Virus record (IMG/VR): IMGVR_UViG_3300025131_009354
Location: 1 to 64,000 of that record
DNA length: 64,000 bases
Strand: one strand, 5' to 3'
From: a virus
Shown in pieces: positions 29,773-38,186 of the stretch; the stretch's first letter is position 1; each line of letters starts with the position of its first letter. Made by a program: the position numbers and the translations under genes. The notes beneath the pieces were generated by a model. It was not told where the DNA came from. It saw only the letters and a program-made list of their open reading frames with translations, and ran no database searches.

Positions 29773-30516
29773 ATGAAGCTTGATCTTAACTTCCTTAAAA
29801 ATATGATATTGGAAGAACGACAAAGCCGCAAAAAGCAGTATCTACGAGAAGGGGTTTTTGGAGATTACTCTAAAGGGCGCTCCGATCGCGGCATGACTCC
29901 TGCTGATATTGATGCTCGAATTGCAGCAGTCCAATCCAAGCTAGGAATAGAAACCGGCAACGTAGGAAAACCACAAGATGTTAAAACTTTTGGGGGATCC
30001 GGCACCGCACCTATTCCAGGTGAAGCAACCACTACCATGGCTCCTGCTGCTGGTAACGCCGCACGGGACGCAACAAAAGACCTAATTAATAAATTTACTA
30101 CCGCAGAGAAAAAAGAAGCCGCGGCGGATAGTATAATAATTCTTATTGCGACGCCTCCTTTTGGAAATGTCAAAGCCGGGGAAAAGATAGAAAATATAAT
30201 TTTAAAAGATTTCGAAAACTTTGGATCAATTCTTACGGGGCCAGGAGGATTTGGTGCCGAGGGCGTCAAGGCACTTGGACACAACTACGCGCTAACAAAC
30301 GTAATAAATACAATTTTCCCAGCAGGCTTTGGAACTACTCTCAACGATGAACAAGAGGAATCTTATACAATGCTCTTAGACATTGTCCGAGAACTGCTCG
30401 GACAGGACAAAGTGCAGGAGTTAGAAGATGAGATGGGGGTTAAGCCATTGGCTGCATTGCCTCCAGAATCTGCCGGCACTTCGCCCACGGACACAATGAT
30501 AGGAGCATATGACTAA
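29773..30516 (+). CDS. Putative packaged protein with capsid-targeting-like N-terminus
   Basis: 247 residues. MKLDLNFLKNMILEERQSRK is an amphipathic basic helix that leads into YLRE-GVFG, which fits a T4-type prohead protease site ((L/I)xE then a small residue). The body is Gly/Ala-rich with helical segments and no recognised domain; it ends in an acidic stretch. It heads a group of similar N-termini up to 32274. Confidence 0.65.
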   Translation: MKLDLNFLKNMILEERQSRKKQYLREGVFGDYSKGRSDRGMTPADIDARIAAVQSKLGIETGNVGKPQDVKTFGGSGTAPIPGEATTTMAPAAGNAARDATKDLINKFTTAEKKEAAADSIIILIATPPFGNVKAGEKIENIILKDFENFGSILTGPGGFGAEGVKALGHNYALTNVINTIFPAGFGTTLNDEQEESYTMLLDIVRELLGQDKVQELEDEMGVKPLAALPPESAGTSPTDTMIGAYD

Positions 30517-30665
30517 TGATTACTAAAACTCCTATTTGGAATATCGTCCGGCAAGAACTAAGAGAAGCCGCTAGATCAACGAAAATTGTAAACCTTATAA
30601 TAGAAAGAATCAAGGAGACACCGCAAGATGAAGCTGACAATGAGCCAACTAAAAAAGATCGTTAG
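30516..30665 (+). CDS. 49-residue protein with capsid-targeting-like N-terminus
   Basis: TAATG overlap with the previous gene. ITKTPIWNIVRQELREAARS repeats the basic amphipathic pattern and contains LRE-A. Overlaps the next gene by 38 bases. Confidence 0.5.
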   Translation: MITKTPIWNIVRQELREAARSTKIVNLIIERIKETPQDEADNEPTKKDR

Positions 30666-30828
30666 CGAAGTCTTGGCAGAAGCTGCGCCTGACGGCTATA
30701 TACAAAAGAAATATAGGAAATCTTTTAAACGGATGATAGCCAAAGCCGGCAGCGGCGGGAATAAAAATACACCGCCCTTTACTAAAAAAGCAAAGCTCGG
30801 CAAATCAGGAACTTCAGGGAACCCATAG
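30628..30828 (+). CDS. Small basic protein with capsid-targeting-like N-terminus
   Basis: 66 residues. MKLTMSQLKKIVSEVLAEAA: the MKhTxxQLKKIhxE pattern with LAE-A as candidate cleavage site. The remainder is very basic (Lys/Arg/Gly), so the cleaved product would bind DNA, like T4 internal proteins. AAGGAG is upstream. Confidence 0.6.
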   Translation: MKLTMSQLKKIVSEVLAEAAPDGYIQKKYRKSFKRMIAKAGSGGNKNTPPFTKKAKLGKSGTSGNP

Positions 30829-31598
30829 TGAAAAAATTAATAACAGAGTGGAGAAGGTTTATAAAAGAAGGTGTCGTAATTAACATCCCTGATACCTTTG
30901 TTCCCCACTCCGAACTCAATCAGGATTTCTGGAATCAACCCGGAGAAAAGCTCGATCCGAAGATCCGATTACAACTCCTGAAAATTGCTCAGGACTTCAT
31001 TGATAACAGTCAAGGATCTGACGCTCCTTTAAAGGACATCACGTTTACAGGATCACTTGCGAACTTTAATTACTCTCCCTTCTCTGATGTGGATCTTCAT
31101 GTTCTTTTCGATTTTTCTGAGATAAATGACGATGAAGAATTAGTCCGTGAATATTTTCAGGCTGCCAAAGCTGTCTGGAATTTTACCCACGACATTCGCA
31201 TGAAAGGCTATGAGGTTGAGATCTACGGGCAACACTCTAAAGATCCTCACGTAGCTTCTGGACTTTATTCAGTCCTCAACGATGAGTGGATTGTGAAACC
31301 TGACCAGAAAGATCCTCAAATCGACTTTAAAGATATTAAAGTAAAGGCTGATTCTTTGGAAGATCAGATTGATAGAGTTGTAGGACTTTATGACGAAGGC
31401 AAATATCAAGAAGCTATTGACCGTGCAGACAAACTGAAAGAGAAGATTAGAAAACTCCGCAAAACAGGACTCGATAGTGTGGGAGAGTACTCAGTTGAGA
31501 ATCTCGCATTCAAAACGCTACGACGAAACGGATATCTCGGCAAATTGTCTGATGCTAAGACAGATGCTTATGATAAACTCATGTCCGTCGAGGACTAA
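30828..31598 (+). CDS. Nucleotidyltransferase with capsid-targeting-like N-terminus
   Basis: GTG 30828 overlaps the previous stop. 256 residues. N-terminus MKKLITEWRRFIKEG: (I)KE-G candidate site. The pol-beta-type nucleotidyltransferase motif is clear: GS 75-76, then DVD 87-89, and a third acid in YEVEIYGQ near 135. C-terminal helices may be a substrate domain. If it is packaged, it would enter the cell with the DNA and modify a host RNA, protein or metabolite. Target unknown. Confidence 0.75.
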   Translation: MKKLITEWRRFIKEGVVINIPDTFVPHSELNQDFWNQPGEKLDPKIRLQLLKIAQDFIDNSQGSDAPLKDITFTGSLANFNYSPFSDVDLHVLFDFSEINDDEELVREYFQAAKAVWNFTHDIRMKGYEVEIYGQHSKDPHVASGLYSVLNDEWIVKPDQKDPQIDFKDIKVKADSLEDQIDRVVGLYDEGKYQEAIDRADKLKEKIRKLRKTGLDSVGEYSVENLAFKTLRRNGYLGKLSDAKTDAYDKLMSVED

Positions 31599-31611
31599 CT
31601 CAAATAAGGAA

Positions 31612-31620
31612 CTATTTATA
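31612..31620 (+). promoter_or_regulatory. CTATTTATA box
   Basis: CTATTTATA two bases before ATG 31623, with AAGGA just upstream of the box. Same two-base spacing as at 44662 and 54353. Confidence 0.4.
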
Positions 31621-31622
31621 GC

Positions 31623-31934
31623 ATGAAGCTTACACGCGACATTATCAGAAACCTCATCGAAGAAGAGGTTAAACTTCTTTCTGAAGCTGTCTTCGGTGCC
31701 CAGTCCAATATGACTGGACAAGAGAGAGAAAAAGAAAGCCTGATTGCTCAAGCTCAAGCATATCAACTTGCAATGACACCTGAAGCTTTGGAAAAACAAT
31801 GGGCCGAGGCAGAAAAAGCTGGAGTGGCTCCTGAGAGTAAGAATGCGTGGATTAAGGAAAGAAAAAAACACCTTGACGACGCCTGGGCTTCGGTCAATGC
31901 AGATGCTACTCGGCTATCGGGAGGTCAGCCATAA
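31623..31934 (+). CDS. Putative packaged protein with capsid-targeting-like N-terminus
   Basis: 103 residues. MKLTRDIIRNLIEEEVKLLS then E-AVFG: the same basic-amphipathic helix and an LSE-A site. GVFG/AVFG after the site is shared with the protein at 29773. The mature part is a helical, charged protein. Confidence 0.6.
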   Translation: MKLTRDIIRNLIEEEVKLLSEAVFGAQSNMTGQEREKESLIAQAQAYQLAMTPEALEKQWAEAEKAGVAPESKNAWIKERKKHLDDAWASVNADATRLSGGQP

Positions 31935-31935
31935 C

Positions 31936-32274
31936 ATGAAAATTACAAAACCACAACTACAACAAGTTATTCAAGAAGAGATTAAGAATGTCATCTCCGA
32001 GATGGTTCGTCTTCGTCCAAAAGATATTGCCGGTAAAGATCTCACTTTCCAAATCCTTCAGCCCATTACTAACAAAAGAGGCAAGCCTGACTTTGAGCGG
32101 GTAACCTATAAGGGCAAGATCGTAAAGCTTCCGGGTATTACCCGAAGTGAACTGCGCGATCCTCTATCTCCTGAGCAGCCTGTTATTGTAGAATTAGAGT
32201 CTGGTGAACATCTTCATTTTGTTCCTGGCACAGATGTAAAGCTCACGCTAGCTGACGTCACATACAATTTATAA
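31936..32274 (+). CDS. Hypothetical protein with capsid-targeting-like N-terminus
   Basis: ATG 31936; earlier in-frame ATG 31843 lies inside the previous gene. 112 residues. MKITKPQLQQVIQEEIKNVI repeats the motif, with ISE as candidate site. The C-terminal part is beta-rich (DLTFQILQPI, VTYKGKIVKLPG, VIVELESGEHLHFVPG). Confidence 0.6.
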   Translation: MKITKPQLQQVIQEEIKNVISEMVRLRPKDIAGKDLTFQILQPITNKRGKPDFERVTYKGKIVKLPGITRSELRDPLSPEQPVIVELESGEHLHFVPGTDVKLTLADVTYNL

Positions 32275-32298
32275 TCATATATTATTGACTGAATAAAA

Positions 32299-32307
32299 CT
32301 ATTTATT
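32299..32307 (+). promoter_or_regulatory. CTATTTATT box
   Basis: CTATTTATT 17 bases before ATG 32324, heading the YeaH-SpoVR-PrkA genes. A TATAAT also lies at 32315-32320. Confidence 0.45.
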
Positions 32308-32323
32308 TTAGGTCTATAATATT

Positions 32324-33514
32324 ATGAGCACTTTTAAAGAACATAAAACAATTGCTGATAGAGCCGCGAGTGATCGTGCGCGTCATCGCCAAAAGATTGA
32401 AAAAGCTATAAAAGAGAGTATTAAGGACGTTGTAGCTGAAGAAAGTATCATTGGACAAAACGGAAAAAAGAAGATAAGAATACCTGTTAGGGGCATAAAA
32501 GAGCACCGGTTTGTTTATGGAGCTAATGAAAATAATAAGCAAGTCGGCTCAGCGGAAGGAAAAGAAGTCAAACAAGGACAGAGAATTGGACACCGCCGTC
32601 GCCGTTTAGCGAAGGAAGGACAAGGCGACCGTCCTGGAGATAAGCCCGGCGAGGAAATGTATGAGATAGAAATGTCCCTAGAGGAACTAGCTGGATATCT
32701 TTTTAGTGACCTTAATTTGCCCGAGCTAGAAAAGAAGAACTTCAAATTTACAACTCAAGAAAAGATGAAACGGAAAGGCAAGCGCCCATACGGAATTCGT
32801 CCACGCTTGTCAAAAAAAGAAACCATTAAACAAAAGATTAGAAGAAAGAAGGCCGCAATTAAGGCGGGATCCTATGATCCGGAAAGTGGTGAGCGATTTA
32901 CGTTTCACGAGAGTGACCTACGGTATAAACACATAGCACCAGTAATCAAAGAAAACACTGCTGCTGTTGTATTTTTTGTGATGGATGTGTCCGGGTCTAT
33001 GACTAAATCCAAGAAGTTTCTTGCTCGGAGTTTCTTTTTTCTTCTCTATCAATTTTTAAACCATAAATATTCATCTATTGACGTAGTGTTTATTTCTCAT
33101 ACTGCCGACGCCCACGAAGTCAATGAGGAGCAATTTTTTACACAGGTTCCCAATGGCGGAACACTTGTCTCGACTGGGTTGAAAAAAGCAGAAGAGATTA
33201 TTGAAAAACGATATCACCCAAACAATTGGAATCTCTATACTTTTTACTGCGGGGACGGAGATAATTGGGGGATAGATAATAAAGAGGCGCTTGATGCGTT
33301 TAAGCGGTTAAAAGAGATAAATCAGGCAATGTGTTATACTGAAATCGGCTCTGAGCCGACTTACCGAGAACTTTCATTCTTTGGGGGTTCGGGCGAAAGA
33401 CGGCTTTGGGATTGGGTTAAGCTCGCAGAGGATAAGAGCTTCAAGAGAGTTCGCCTCACCGAGAGTAAAGATATTTGGCCAGCGTTTAAAAGATTATTCG
33501 GAGGTAAAGAATAA
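32324..33514 (+). CDS. yeaH: YeaH/YhbH-family (DUF444) VWA protein
   Basis: 396 residues. Basic N-terminal region with HRRRRLAKEGQGDRPGDKPG typical of DUF444, then a VWA-like domain with MIDAS DVSGS 221-225 and FISHTADAHEV, NGGTLVSTGL, YTFYCGDGDNWG. In bacteria YeaH is the partner of the PrkA/YeaG kinase and often near SpoVR. Here the order is yeaH, spoVR, prkA with one-base or three-base gaps, so they form one operon. Confidence 0.92.
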   Translation: MSTFKEHKTIADRAASDRARHRQKIEKAIKESIKDVVAEESIIGQNGKKKIRIPVRGIKEHRFVYGANENNKQVGSAEGKEVKQGQRIGHRRRRLAKEGQGDRPGDKPGEEMYEIEMSLEELAGYLFSDLNLPELEKKNFKFTTQEKMKRKGKRPYGIRPRLSKKETIKQKIRRKKAAIKAGSYDPESGERFTFHESDLRYKHIAPVIKENTAAVVFFVMDVSGSMTKSKKFLARSFFFLLYQFLNHKYSSIDVVFISHTADAHEVNEEQFFTQVPNGGTLVSTGLKKAEEIIEKRYHPNNWNLYTFYCGDGDNWGIDNKEALDAFKRLKEINQAMCYTEIGSEPTYRELSFFGGSGERRLWDWVKLAEDKSFKRVRLTESKDIWPAFKRLFGGKE

Positions 33515-34830
33515 TGTCAGACTGGTCGATGGAAGAGCTTCAGGAATGGGATAAAAAGATTTGTAAGATTGGAGAGTCCCTGGGTTTAGACTGGTATCCA
33601 ATTGAGTATGAGATATGTGATTATAAAGAGATGATCGGACACATGGCTTACACGGGGTTACCGACTCACTATAGGCATTGGTCTTTCGGAAAATCCTTTG
33701 ATCGTATTCAGACAGAATATAATTTGGGGATGTCTGGTTTACCATATGAGATGATAATAAATTCCAATCCCAGTATATCGTACCTTATGACAGAGAACCC
33801 AATGCCGACCCACCTACTTACAATGGCACATTGTGTAGGCCACAGCGATTTCTTCAAGAATAACCGTATGTTCTCTGAGACCGGCGCTGATACAGTAATT
33901 GATCGGTTTAAAACCTCCGGTAAACGTGTCAAGAAATATATGGAAGATCCAAATATTGGAATTGATAAGGTTGAGAAGATATTAGATGCTTGTCACGCTA
34001 TTCGTTTTCAAGTCCCGCGGACTCCCGGACTAAAACGTCGGAATCATAAAGAACTTAAAGAATATTATAAAAGATTAATATTGAATGATAAGTCTGGCTG
34101 GTGGGATCATTTTAATTTAGAAAAAATTCCACTAGAGCCAGACTGTAACCTTTTAGCCTTTATAGCAGATAATAATCGATTTCTAGAGGAGTGGGAAAGA
34201 GATCTAATTCGTATTGTTGAACAAGAGTCTAAATATTTTGTCCCGCAAGCTTGTACCAAAATAATGAATGAGGGGTGGGCTTGCATGATGCATGAAAAAA
34301 TTCTTAATATGCTGGATATACCAGATGATTATTTCCTATCATTTGTCCGATTACATAATCAGGTAGTTAGGCCTCACTTGGGCAGGATTAATCCATATCA
34401 CTTAGGGTTTAAAATATTCAAATATATTGAAGAAACCCAAGGATTTGATGAATGTCTGAGGATCAGAGAAATACACAACGACGAAACTTTCCTTAAAAAC
34501 TATCTTAATGAGGAATTATGCAAAGAGTTGAATTTATTTACTTATTCGTTTAATAGGAGAGAGGGGTACAACCAAATCGCCGATGTTTCTGGGGAAGATA
34601 GCTGGCAAAGAGTCCGCGATAACCTAATTAAAGGTGTGGGATTAAATAGTGTTCCTGTAGTTCTAATAAAAGAATTACGTAAAGATGGAACACTTATTTT
34701 ACAGCATGAGCACGATGGGAGAGATCTTGAATTATCCGAAGCAAATAAAGTGTTTGAGCACATTAACAGTTTGTGGGTTGGTGGTATAAGATTCACAACA
34801 GTAATAGAAGAAGATACTTGGGAGTTCTAG
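33514..34830 (+). CDS. spoVR: SpoVR-family protein
   Basis: 438 residues. Blocks of the SpoVR family are visible: LGLDWYPIEYEICDYKEMIG, MAYTGLPTHYRHWSFGKSFD, EMIINSNPSISYLMTEN, HCVGHSDFFKNN, and FVPQACTKIMNEGWACMMHE. Rich in conserved His, as in cellular SpoVR. Biochemical role is not established; in bacteria it is linked to spore cortex or to stress and stationary-phase responses with PrkA/YeaH. Starts at the last base of yeaH. Confidence 0.92.
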   Translation: MSDWSMEELQEWDKKICKIGESLGLDWYPIEYEICDYKEMIGHMAYTGLPTHYRHWSFGKSFDRIQTEYNLGMSGLPYEMIINSNPSISYLMTENPMPTHLLTMAHCVGHSDFFKNNRMFSETGADTVIDRFKTSGKRVKKYMEDPNIGIDKVEKILDACHAIRFQVPRTPGLKRRNHKELKEYYKRLILNDKSGWWDHFNLEKIPLEPDCNLLAFIADNNRFLEEWERDLIRIVEQESKYFVPQACTKIMNEGWACMMHEKILNMLDIPDDYFLSFVRLHNQVVRPHLGRINPYHLGFKIFKYIEETQGFDECLRIREIHNDETFLKNYLNEELCKELNLFTYSFNRREGYNQIADVSGEDSWQRVRDNLIKGVGLNSVPVVLIKELRKDGTLILQHEHDGRDLELSEANKVFEHINSLWVGGIRFTTVIEEDTWEF

Positions 34831-34833
34831 TAG

Positions 34834-36777
34834 ATGTCAAAAAATAACAAATCTGATAAGTTTTTGAAACTGGTTGGCAAACACCAGGAGAAGAAAAAAG
34901 TAAAACAATTTCGTGGAAGTTTATCTGAATACATGGAATTGCTTGAAGATGATTCTGGTATAGCCAAGCTTGCACATAAAAGACTGTTTGACTCCATAGT
35001 CTCGAATGGCGTAACTAGAATGGAGAGATCTAATGATCGATGCAACAAATTATTCGGCGGGGAAAAGCTTAGAACATATGATTATTTCCAAGACAAGTTC
35101 TTCGGGATGGAGCGCTCTCTTGCAAAGATAATGAGATTCTTGAGATCAGCATCTTTAAAAGGAGAAGAGAGCCGTCAAGTTCTTTTACTGCTTGGCCCAG
35201 TGGGTGCCGGTAAATCTGCCTTAATGGAGCATATCAAAAGCGCCCTAGAAGAATGTGAGGGAATGTATCATATTGATGGGTGTCCGATCCATGAAGAGCC
35301 CCTTCATCTTATTCCCCGCTCCTTGAGGGAAGAGTTTCGTAAGCTATATGGAATTCGGATTGAAGGTGATTTGTGCCCAGTCTGCCGGTTCAGGCTTAAA
35401 GACGAATTTGATAATGATTATATGGCAATGCCTGTTGCTCAATCTTCTTTTTCTGTCCGCGGGAGGCGTGGTGTCGGCGTGGTGCCGCCAATGGATGCCA
35501 ATAGCCAGGACGTAACAATTCTAGTTGGCAGCGAAGATATTTCAAAGCTGGATATGTATTCTGAAGATGATCCACGAGTTCTCTCACTAAATGGGGCTTT
35601 CAACGTTGGTAACCGAGGTATTGTGGAGTTTGTAGAAGTCTTTAAAAACGAAATTGAGTTCTTACATACAATGATCACAGCGACACAAGAGAAATCAGTG
35701 CCATCGCCAGGCAAAGGTCCCATGATTTATTTTGATGGCGTAATTCTAGCTCATTGTAATGAGGCAGAGTGGAACAAGTTCAAGTCAGAGAATACTAATG
35801 AAGCTATCCTTGATAGAATTGTGAGAGTTAATGTACCTTATTGCCTAGAAGTATCTGAGGAAATAAAGATTTATCAAAAGATGCTTAACCTATCTGATTT
35901 TGATGGACATGTTGCCCCACATACACTGGAGGTTGCTTCTATGTTCGCCGTTCTTAGCCGGTTGCACCCCTCCAACAAGGTTGACCCACTAACGAAAATG
36001 AAGCTCTATAACGGCAAGGATGTGATTGAAAAAGGTACAGTTAAGAAAATTGATATTAACGACCTCAGAGATGAATCCAGAAATGAGGGAATGACTGGTA
36101 TTTCTACACGATTCATCATGAAGGCTATTGATTCGGCTCTATCGGATAGTGAAGAAGATATGGTAACGCCAATATCTATCCGCGATGCGCTAATCAAGCA
36201 GGTCAAAGATCAAATTGTAGTAGAGGACGACCGTAATAGATATCTTGACTTTTTGGGAAAAACATTACACGACGAATATCTTAATATCCTAGAAAAAGAA
36301 ATTACAAAAGCATTTGTATCAGCATATGAAGAACAAGCAGAAGCTCTGTTTAATAACTATTTGGATCATGCGGAAGCCTACGTTAATATGGCGACAGTAA
36401 AGGATTCTATTACAAAGGAAGAAATAAACCCAGATGACGGCTTTATGGCTTCTATCGAGGAGCAAATTGGGATTACCGGGACATCCAAAGAGAACTTCCG
36501 TGTGGATATTACAGCCTTCATGTTCTCTAAGCTTCGACGCGGAGAGAAAGTGGACTGGAAATCTTATGCGCCGCTTAGGGAAGCTATTGAGACTAAGTTA
36601 ACATCCTCAGTCAAGCAAATATCTCGCATTGTGACCAAATCTAAAAGCCGAGATAAAAAGCAACAAGGAAAATATAACGAAATGGTGGACACTCTAATAA
36701 AAGAATATGGATACAACGAGAGTTCAGCACAAGAAGTAATTAAATTCGCAGCTAATAATCTGTGGAGAGACAGCTAA
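34834..36777 (+). CDS. prkA: PrkA/YeaG-family AAA+ serine kinase
   Basis: 647 residues, the usual family length. FRGSLSEYMELLEDD near the N-terminus, Walker A GPVGAGKS 121-128, CPIHEEPLHLIP and a CPVC/C zinc-like site near 182, MIYFDGVILAHCNEAEW, and a C-terminal PrkA domain. The family couples an AAA+ motor with kinase or protease-like regulation in stress responses. The complete triad in one phage operon suggests a functional module rather than a relic. Confidence 0.92.
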   Translation: MSKNNKSDKFLKLVGKHQEKKKVKQFRGSLSEYMELLEDDSGIAKLAHKRLFDSIVSNGVTRMERSNDRCNKLFGGEKLRTYDYFQDKFFGMERSLAKIMRFLRSASLKGEESRQVLLLLGPVGAGKSALMEHIKSALEECEGMYHIDGCPIHEEPLHLIPRSLREEFRKLYGIRIEGDLCPVCRFRLKDEFDNDYMAMPVAQSSFSVRGRRGVGVVPPMDANSQDVTILVGSEDISKLDMYSEDDPRVLSLNGAFNVGNRGIVEFVEVFKNEIEFLHTMITATQEKSVPSPGKGPMIYFDGVILAHCNEAEWNKFKSENTNEAILDRIVRVNVPYCLEVSEEIKIYQKMLNLSDFDGHVAPHTLEVASMFAVLSRLHPSNKVDPLTKMKLYNGKDVIEKGTVKKIDINDLRDESRNEGMTGISTRFIMKAIDSALSDSEEDMVTPISIRDALIKQVKDQIVVEDDRNRYLDFLGKTLHDEYLNILEKEITKAFVSAYEEQAEALFNNYLDHAEAYVNMATVKDSITKEEINPDDGFMASIEEQIGITGTSKENFRVDITAFMFSKLRRGEKVDWKSYAPLREAIETKLTSSVKQISRIVTKSKSRDKKQQGKYNEMVDTLIKEYGYNESSAQEVIKFAANNLWRDS

Positions 36778-36791
36778 AGGATTGCCTAAAG

Positions 36792-37778
36792 ATGGGTAAC
36801 ACCCTAGAAAGACTAGAAAAACTACAGAACTTTATTGGAAACACTCCAACAATTCGGTTTCAGTGCGAAATTAATGGTAAGAACGTTACTGTTTTAGCAA
36901 AATATGAAGCTAATAATTTTACCGGCAGCATTAAAGACCGGATGGCCTACCAAATAATTAAAGCTGCACATGTGTTTGATAAAATCTCCCCCGGAGATAT
37001 CATTGTTGAGGCAACAAGTGGGAATACTGGTATTTCTTTTGCTGCAATTGGGGCATATCTCGGACATCCAGTCCAAATTTATATGCCAAACTGGCTTTCT
37101 GAAGAAAGAAAACGTTTATTACGATTTTATGGTGCAGATTTATTTGAAATAAGCGCAAAAGATGGCGGATTTATGGAATGTATTGACCTTGCTGCTAAAA
37201 AAAGTAAGAAAAACGGGTATTTTTGCCCAAAACAGTTTGATAATACTTGGAATATAATGGCTCACCAGAAAACAACGGCTCCGGAGCTTGAAAATACATT
37301 AAAATCCAATAAATTAGGTAATTTAGATGTATTTATAGCAGGTGTAGGGACGGGTGGGACTATAATGGGGTTTTATCACTATTTTTCTGAACTCTTGCAC
37401 AATAAGAACGATTTCAAGGCATTTCCAATACTGCCGGACAAAAATGAAGACGAAGGACATCGCATCGAAGGCATTGGTGATAGTTTTGTTCCGCGTATCC
37501 TAAATTTAAAGTCCCTGGGACCTGTTCTGAGGGTAAAAGACTCAGATGCAATAAATATAGCGAGACAGATAAACAAGCTAGGGCTCTCCGTAGGAATTTC
37601 CTCCGGCGCGAATCTTTTCGGGGCTATAATCAAAGCATCAGAGCTTCCAGCATCTGGAAATGTCGCGACAGTGCTACCTGACGGAAATAAGAAATATCTA
37701 ACGACAGATTTATGCTCTCAGAGCAAAGAACCTCTCTCGGAAGAGATAAAAATCTTAGATTATGAATTAATTTCTTGA
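36792..37778 (+). CDS. cysK: Cysteine synthase-like PLP enzyme
   Basis: ATG 36792 follows AAAGGA; ATG 36762 in frame lies inside prkA. 328 residues of fold-type-II PLP enzyme: NNFTGSIKDR with the PLP lysine Lys48, ATSGNTG 74-80 substrate loop, GVGTGGTIMG phosphate cup, and VGISSGAN near the C-terminus. It would make cysteine from O-acetylserine and sulphide, or a related beta-replacement. Directly follows prkA, so probably co-transcribed. Confidence 0.9.
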   Translation: MGNTLERLEKLQNFIGNTPTIRFQCEINGKNVTVLAKYEANNFTGSIKDRMAYQIIKAAHVFDKISPGDIIVEATSGNTGISFAAIGAYLGHPVQIYMPNWLSEERKRLLRFYGADLFEISAKDGGFMECIDLAAKKSKKNGYFCPKQFDNTWNIMAHQKTTAPELENTLKSNKLGNLDVFIAGVGTGGTIMGFYHYFSELLHNKNDFKAFPILPDKNEDEGHRIEGIGDSFVPRILNLKSLGPVLRVKDSDAINIARQINKLGLSVGISSGANLFGAIIKASELPASGNVATVLPDGNKKYLTTDLCSQSKEPLSEEIKILDYELIS

Positions 37779-37802
37779 CATAACTCGTTTTTGTGATATT
37801 TT
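37775..37802 (+). promoter_or_regulatory. sigma70-type promoter TTGACA-N16-TATTTT
   Basis: TTGACA 37775-37780 overlaps the cysK stop; TATTTT 37797-37802. A TAGTATAG lies just downstream. Confidence 0.6.
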
Positions 37803-37835
37803 AGTAGTATAGAAAGATTAAGGGATATAGCCATA

Positions 37836-38186
37836 GTGCAAATAATGAAAGAGGGAGTTGATATATCGATTCCTATGTCCGGCAACGATGACGAATATCC
37901 AGAGGAGGCTCTGCCTGTTGGAACATATGTTCGCCCAATACGCCATGACAAGCTTGGTGTTATAACTGATGCTTTTTATGGGGAGTTGGACGCAAACAAT
38001 ACTAAAATAATTGTTTATACAATTTTAATGTTCCCCAAAAACAGCCCCATGGGACACCTTTCAAAAGAGCCAGAGCAATACTATATATCTAACGAATACG
38101 AGTACGACATTATCGCCTATTTAATGGTCGCACCTGCCGACATGGATAAAATAACTAGAAACCTAAGTGGAGGATTGTTCATATGA
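37836..38186 (+). CDS. Hypothetical protein (GTG start)
   Basis: GTG 37836 after AAGGGA. 116 residues: VGTYVRPIRHDKLGVITDAF and IIVYTILMFP suggest a GDLV-like barrel with longer loops. ATGA overlap with the next gene. Confidence 0.55.
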   Translation: MQIMKEGVDISIPMSGNDDEYPEEALPVGTYVRPIRHDKLGVITDAFYGELDANNTKIIVYTILMFPKNSPMGHLSKEPEQYYISNEYEYDIIAYLMVAPADMDKITRNLSGGLFI

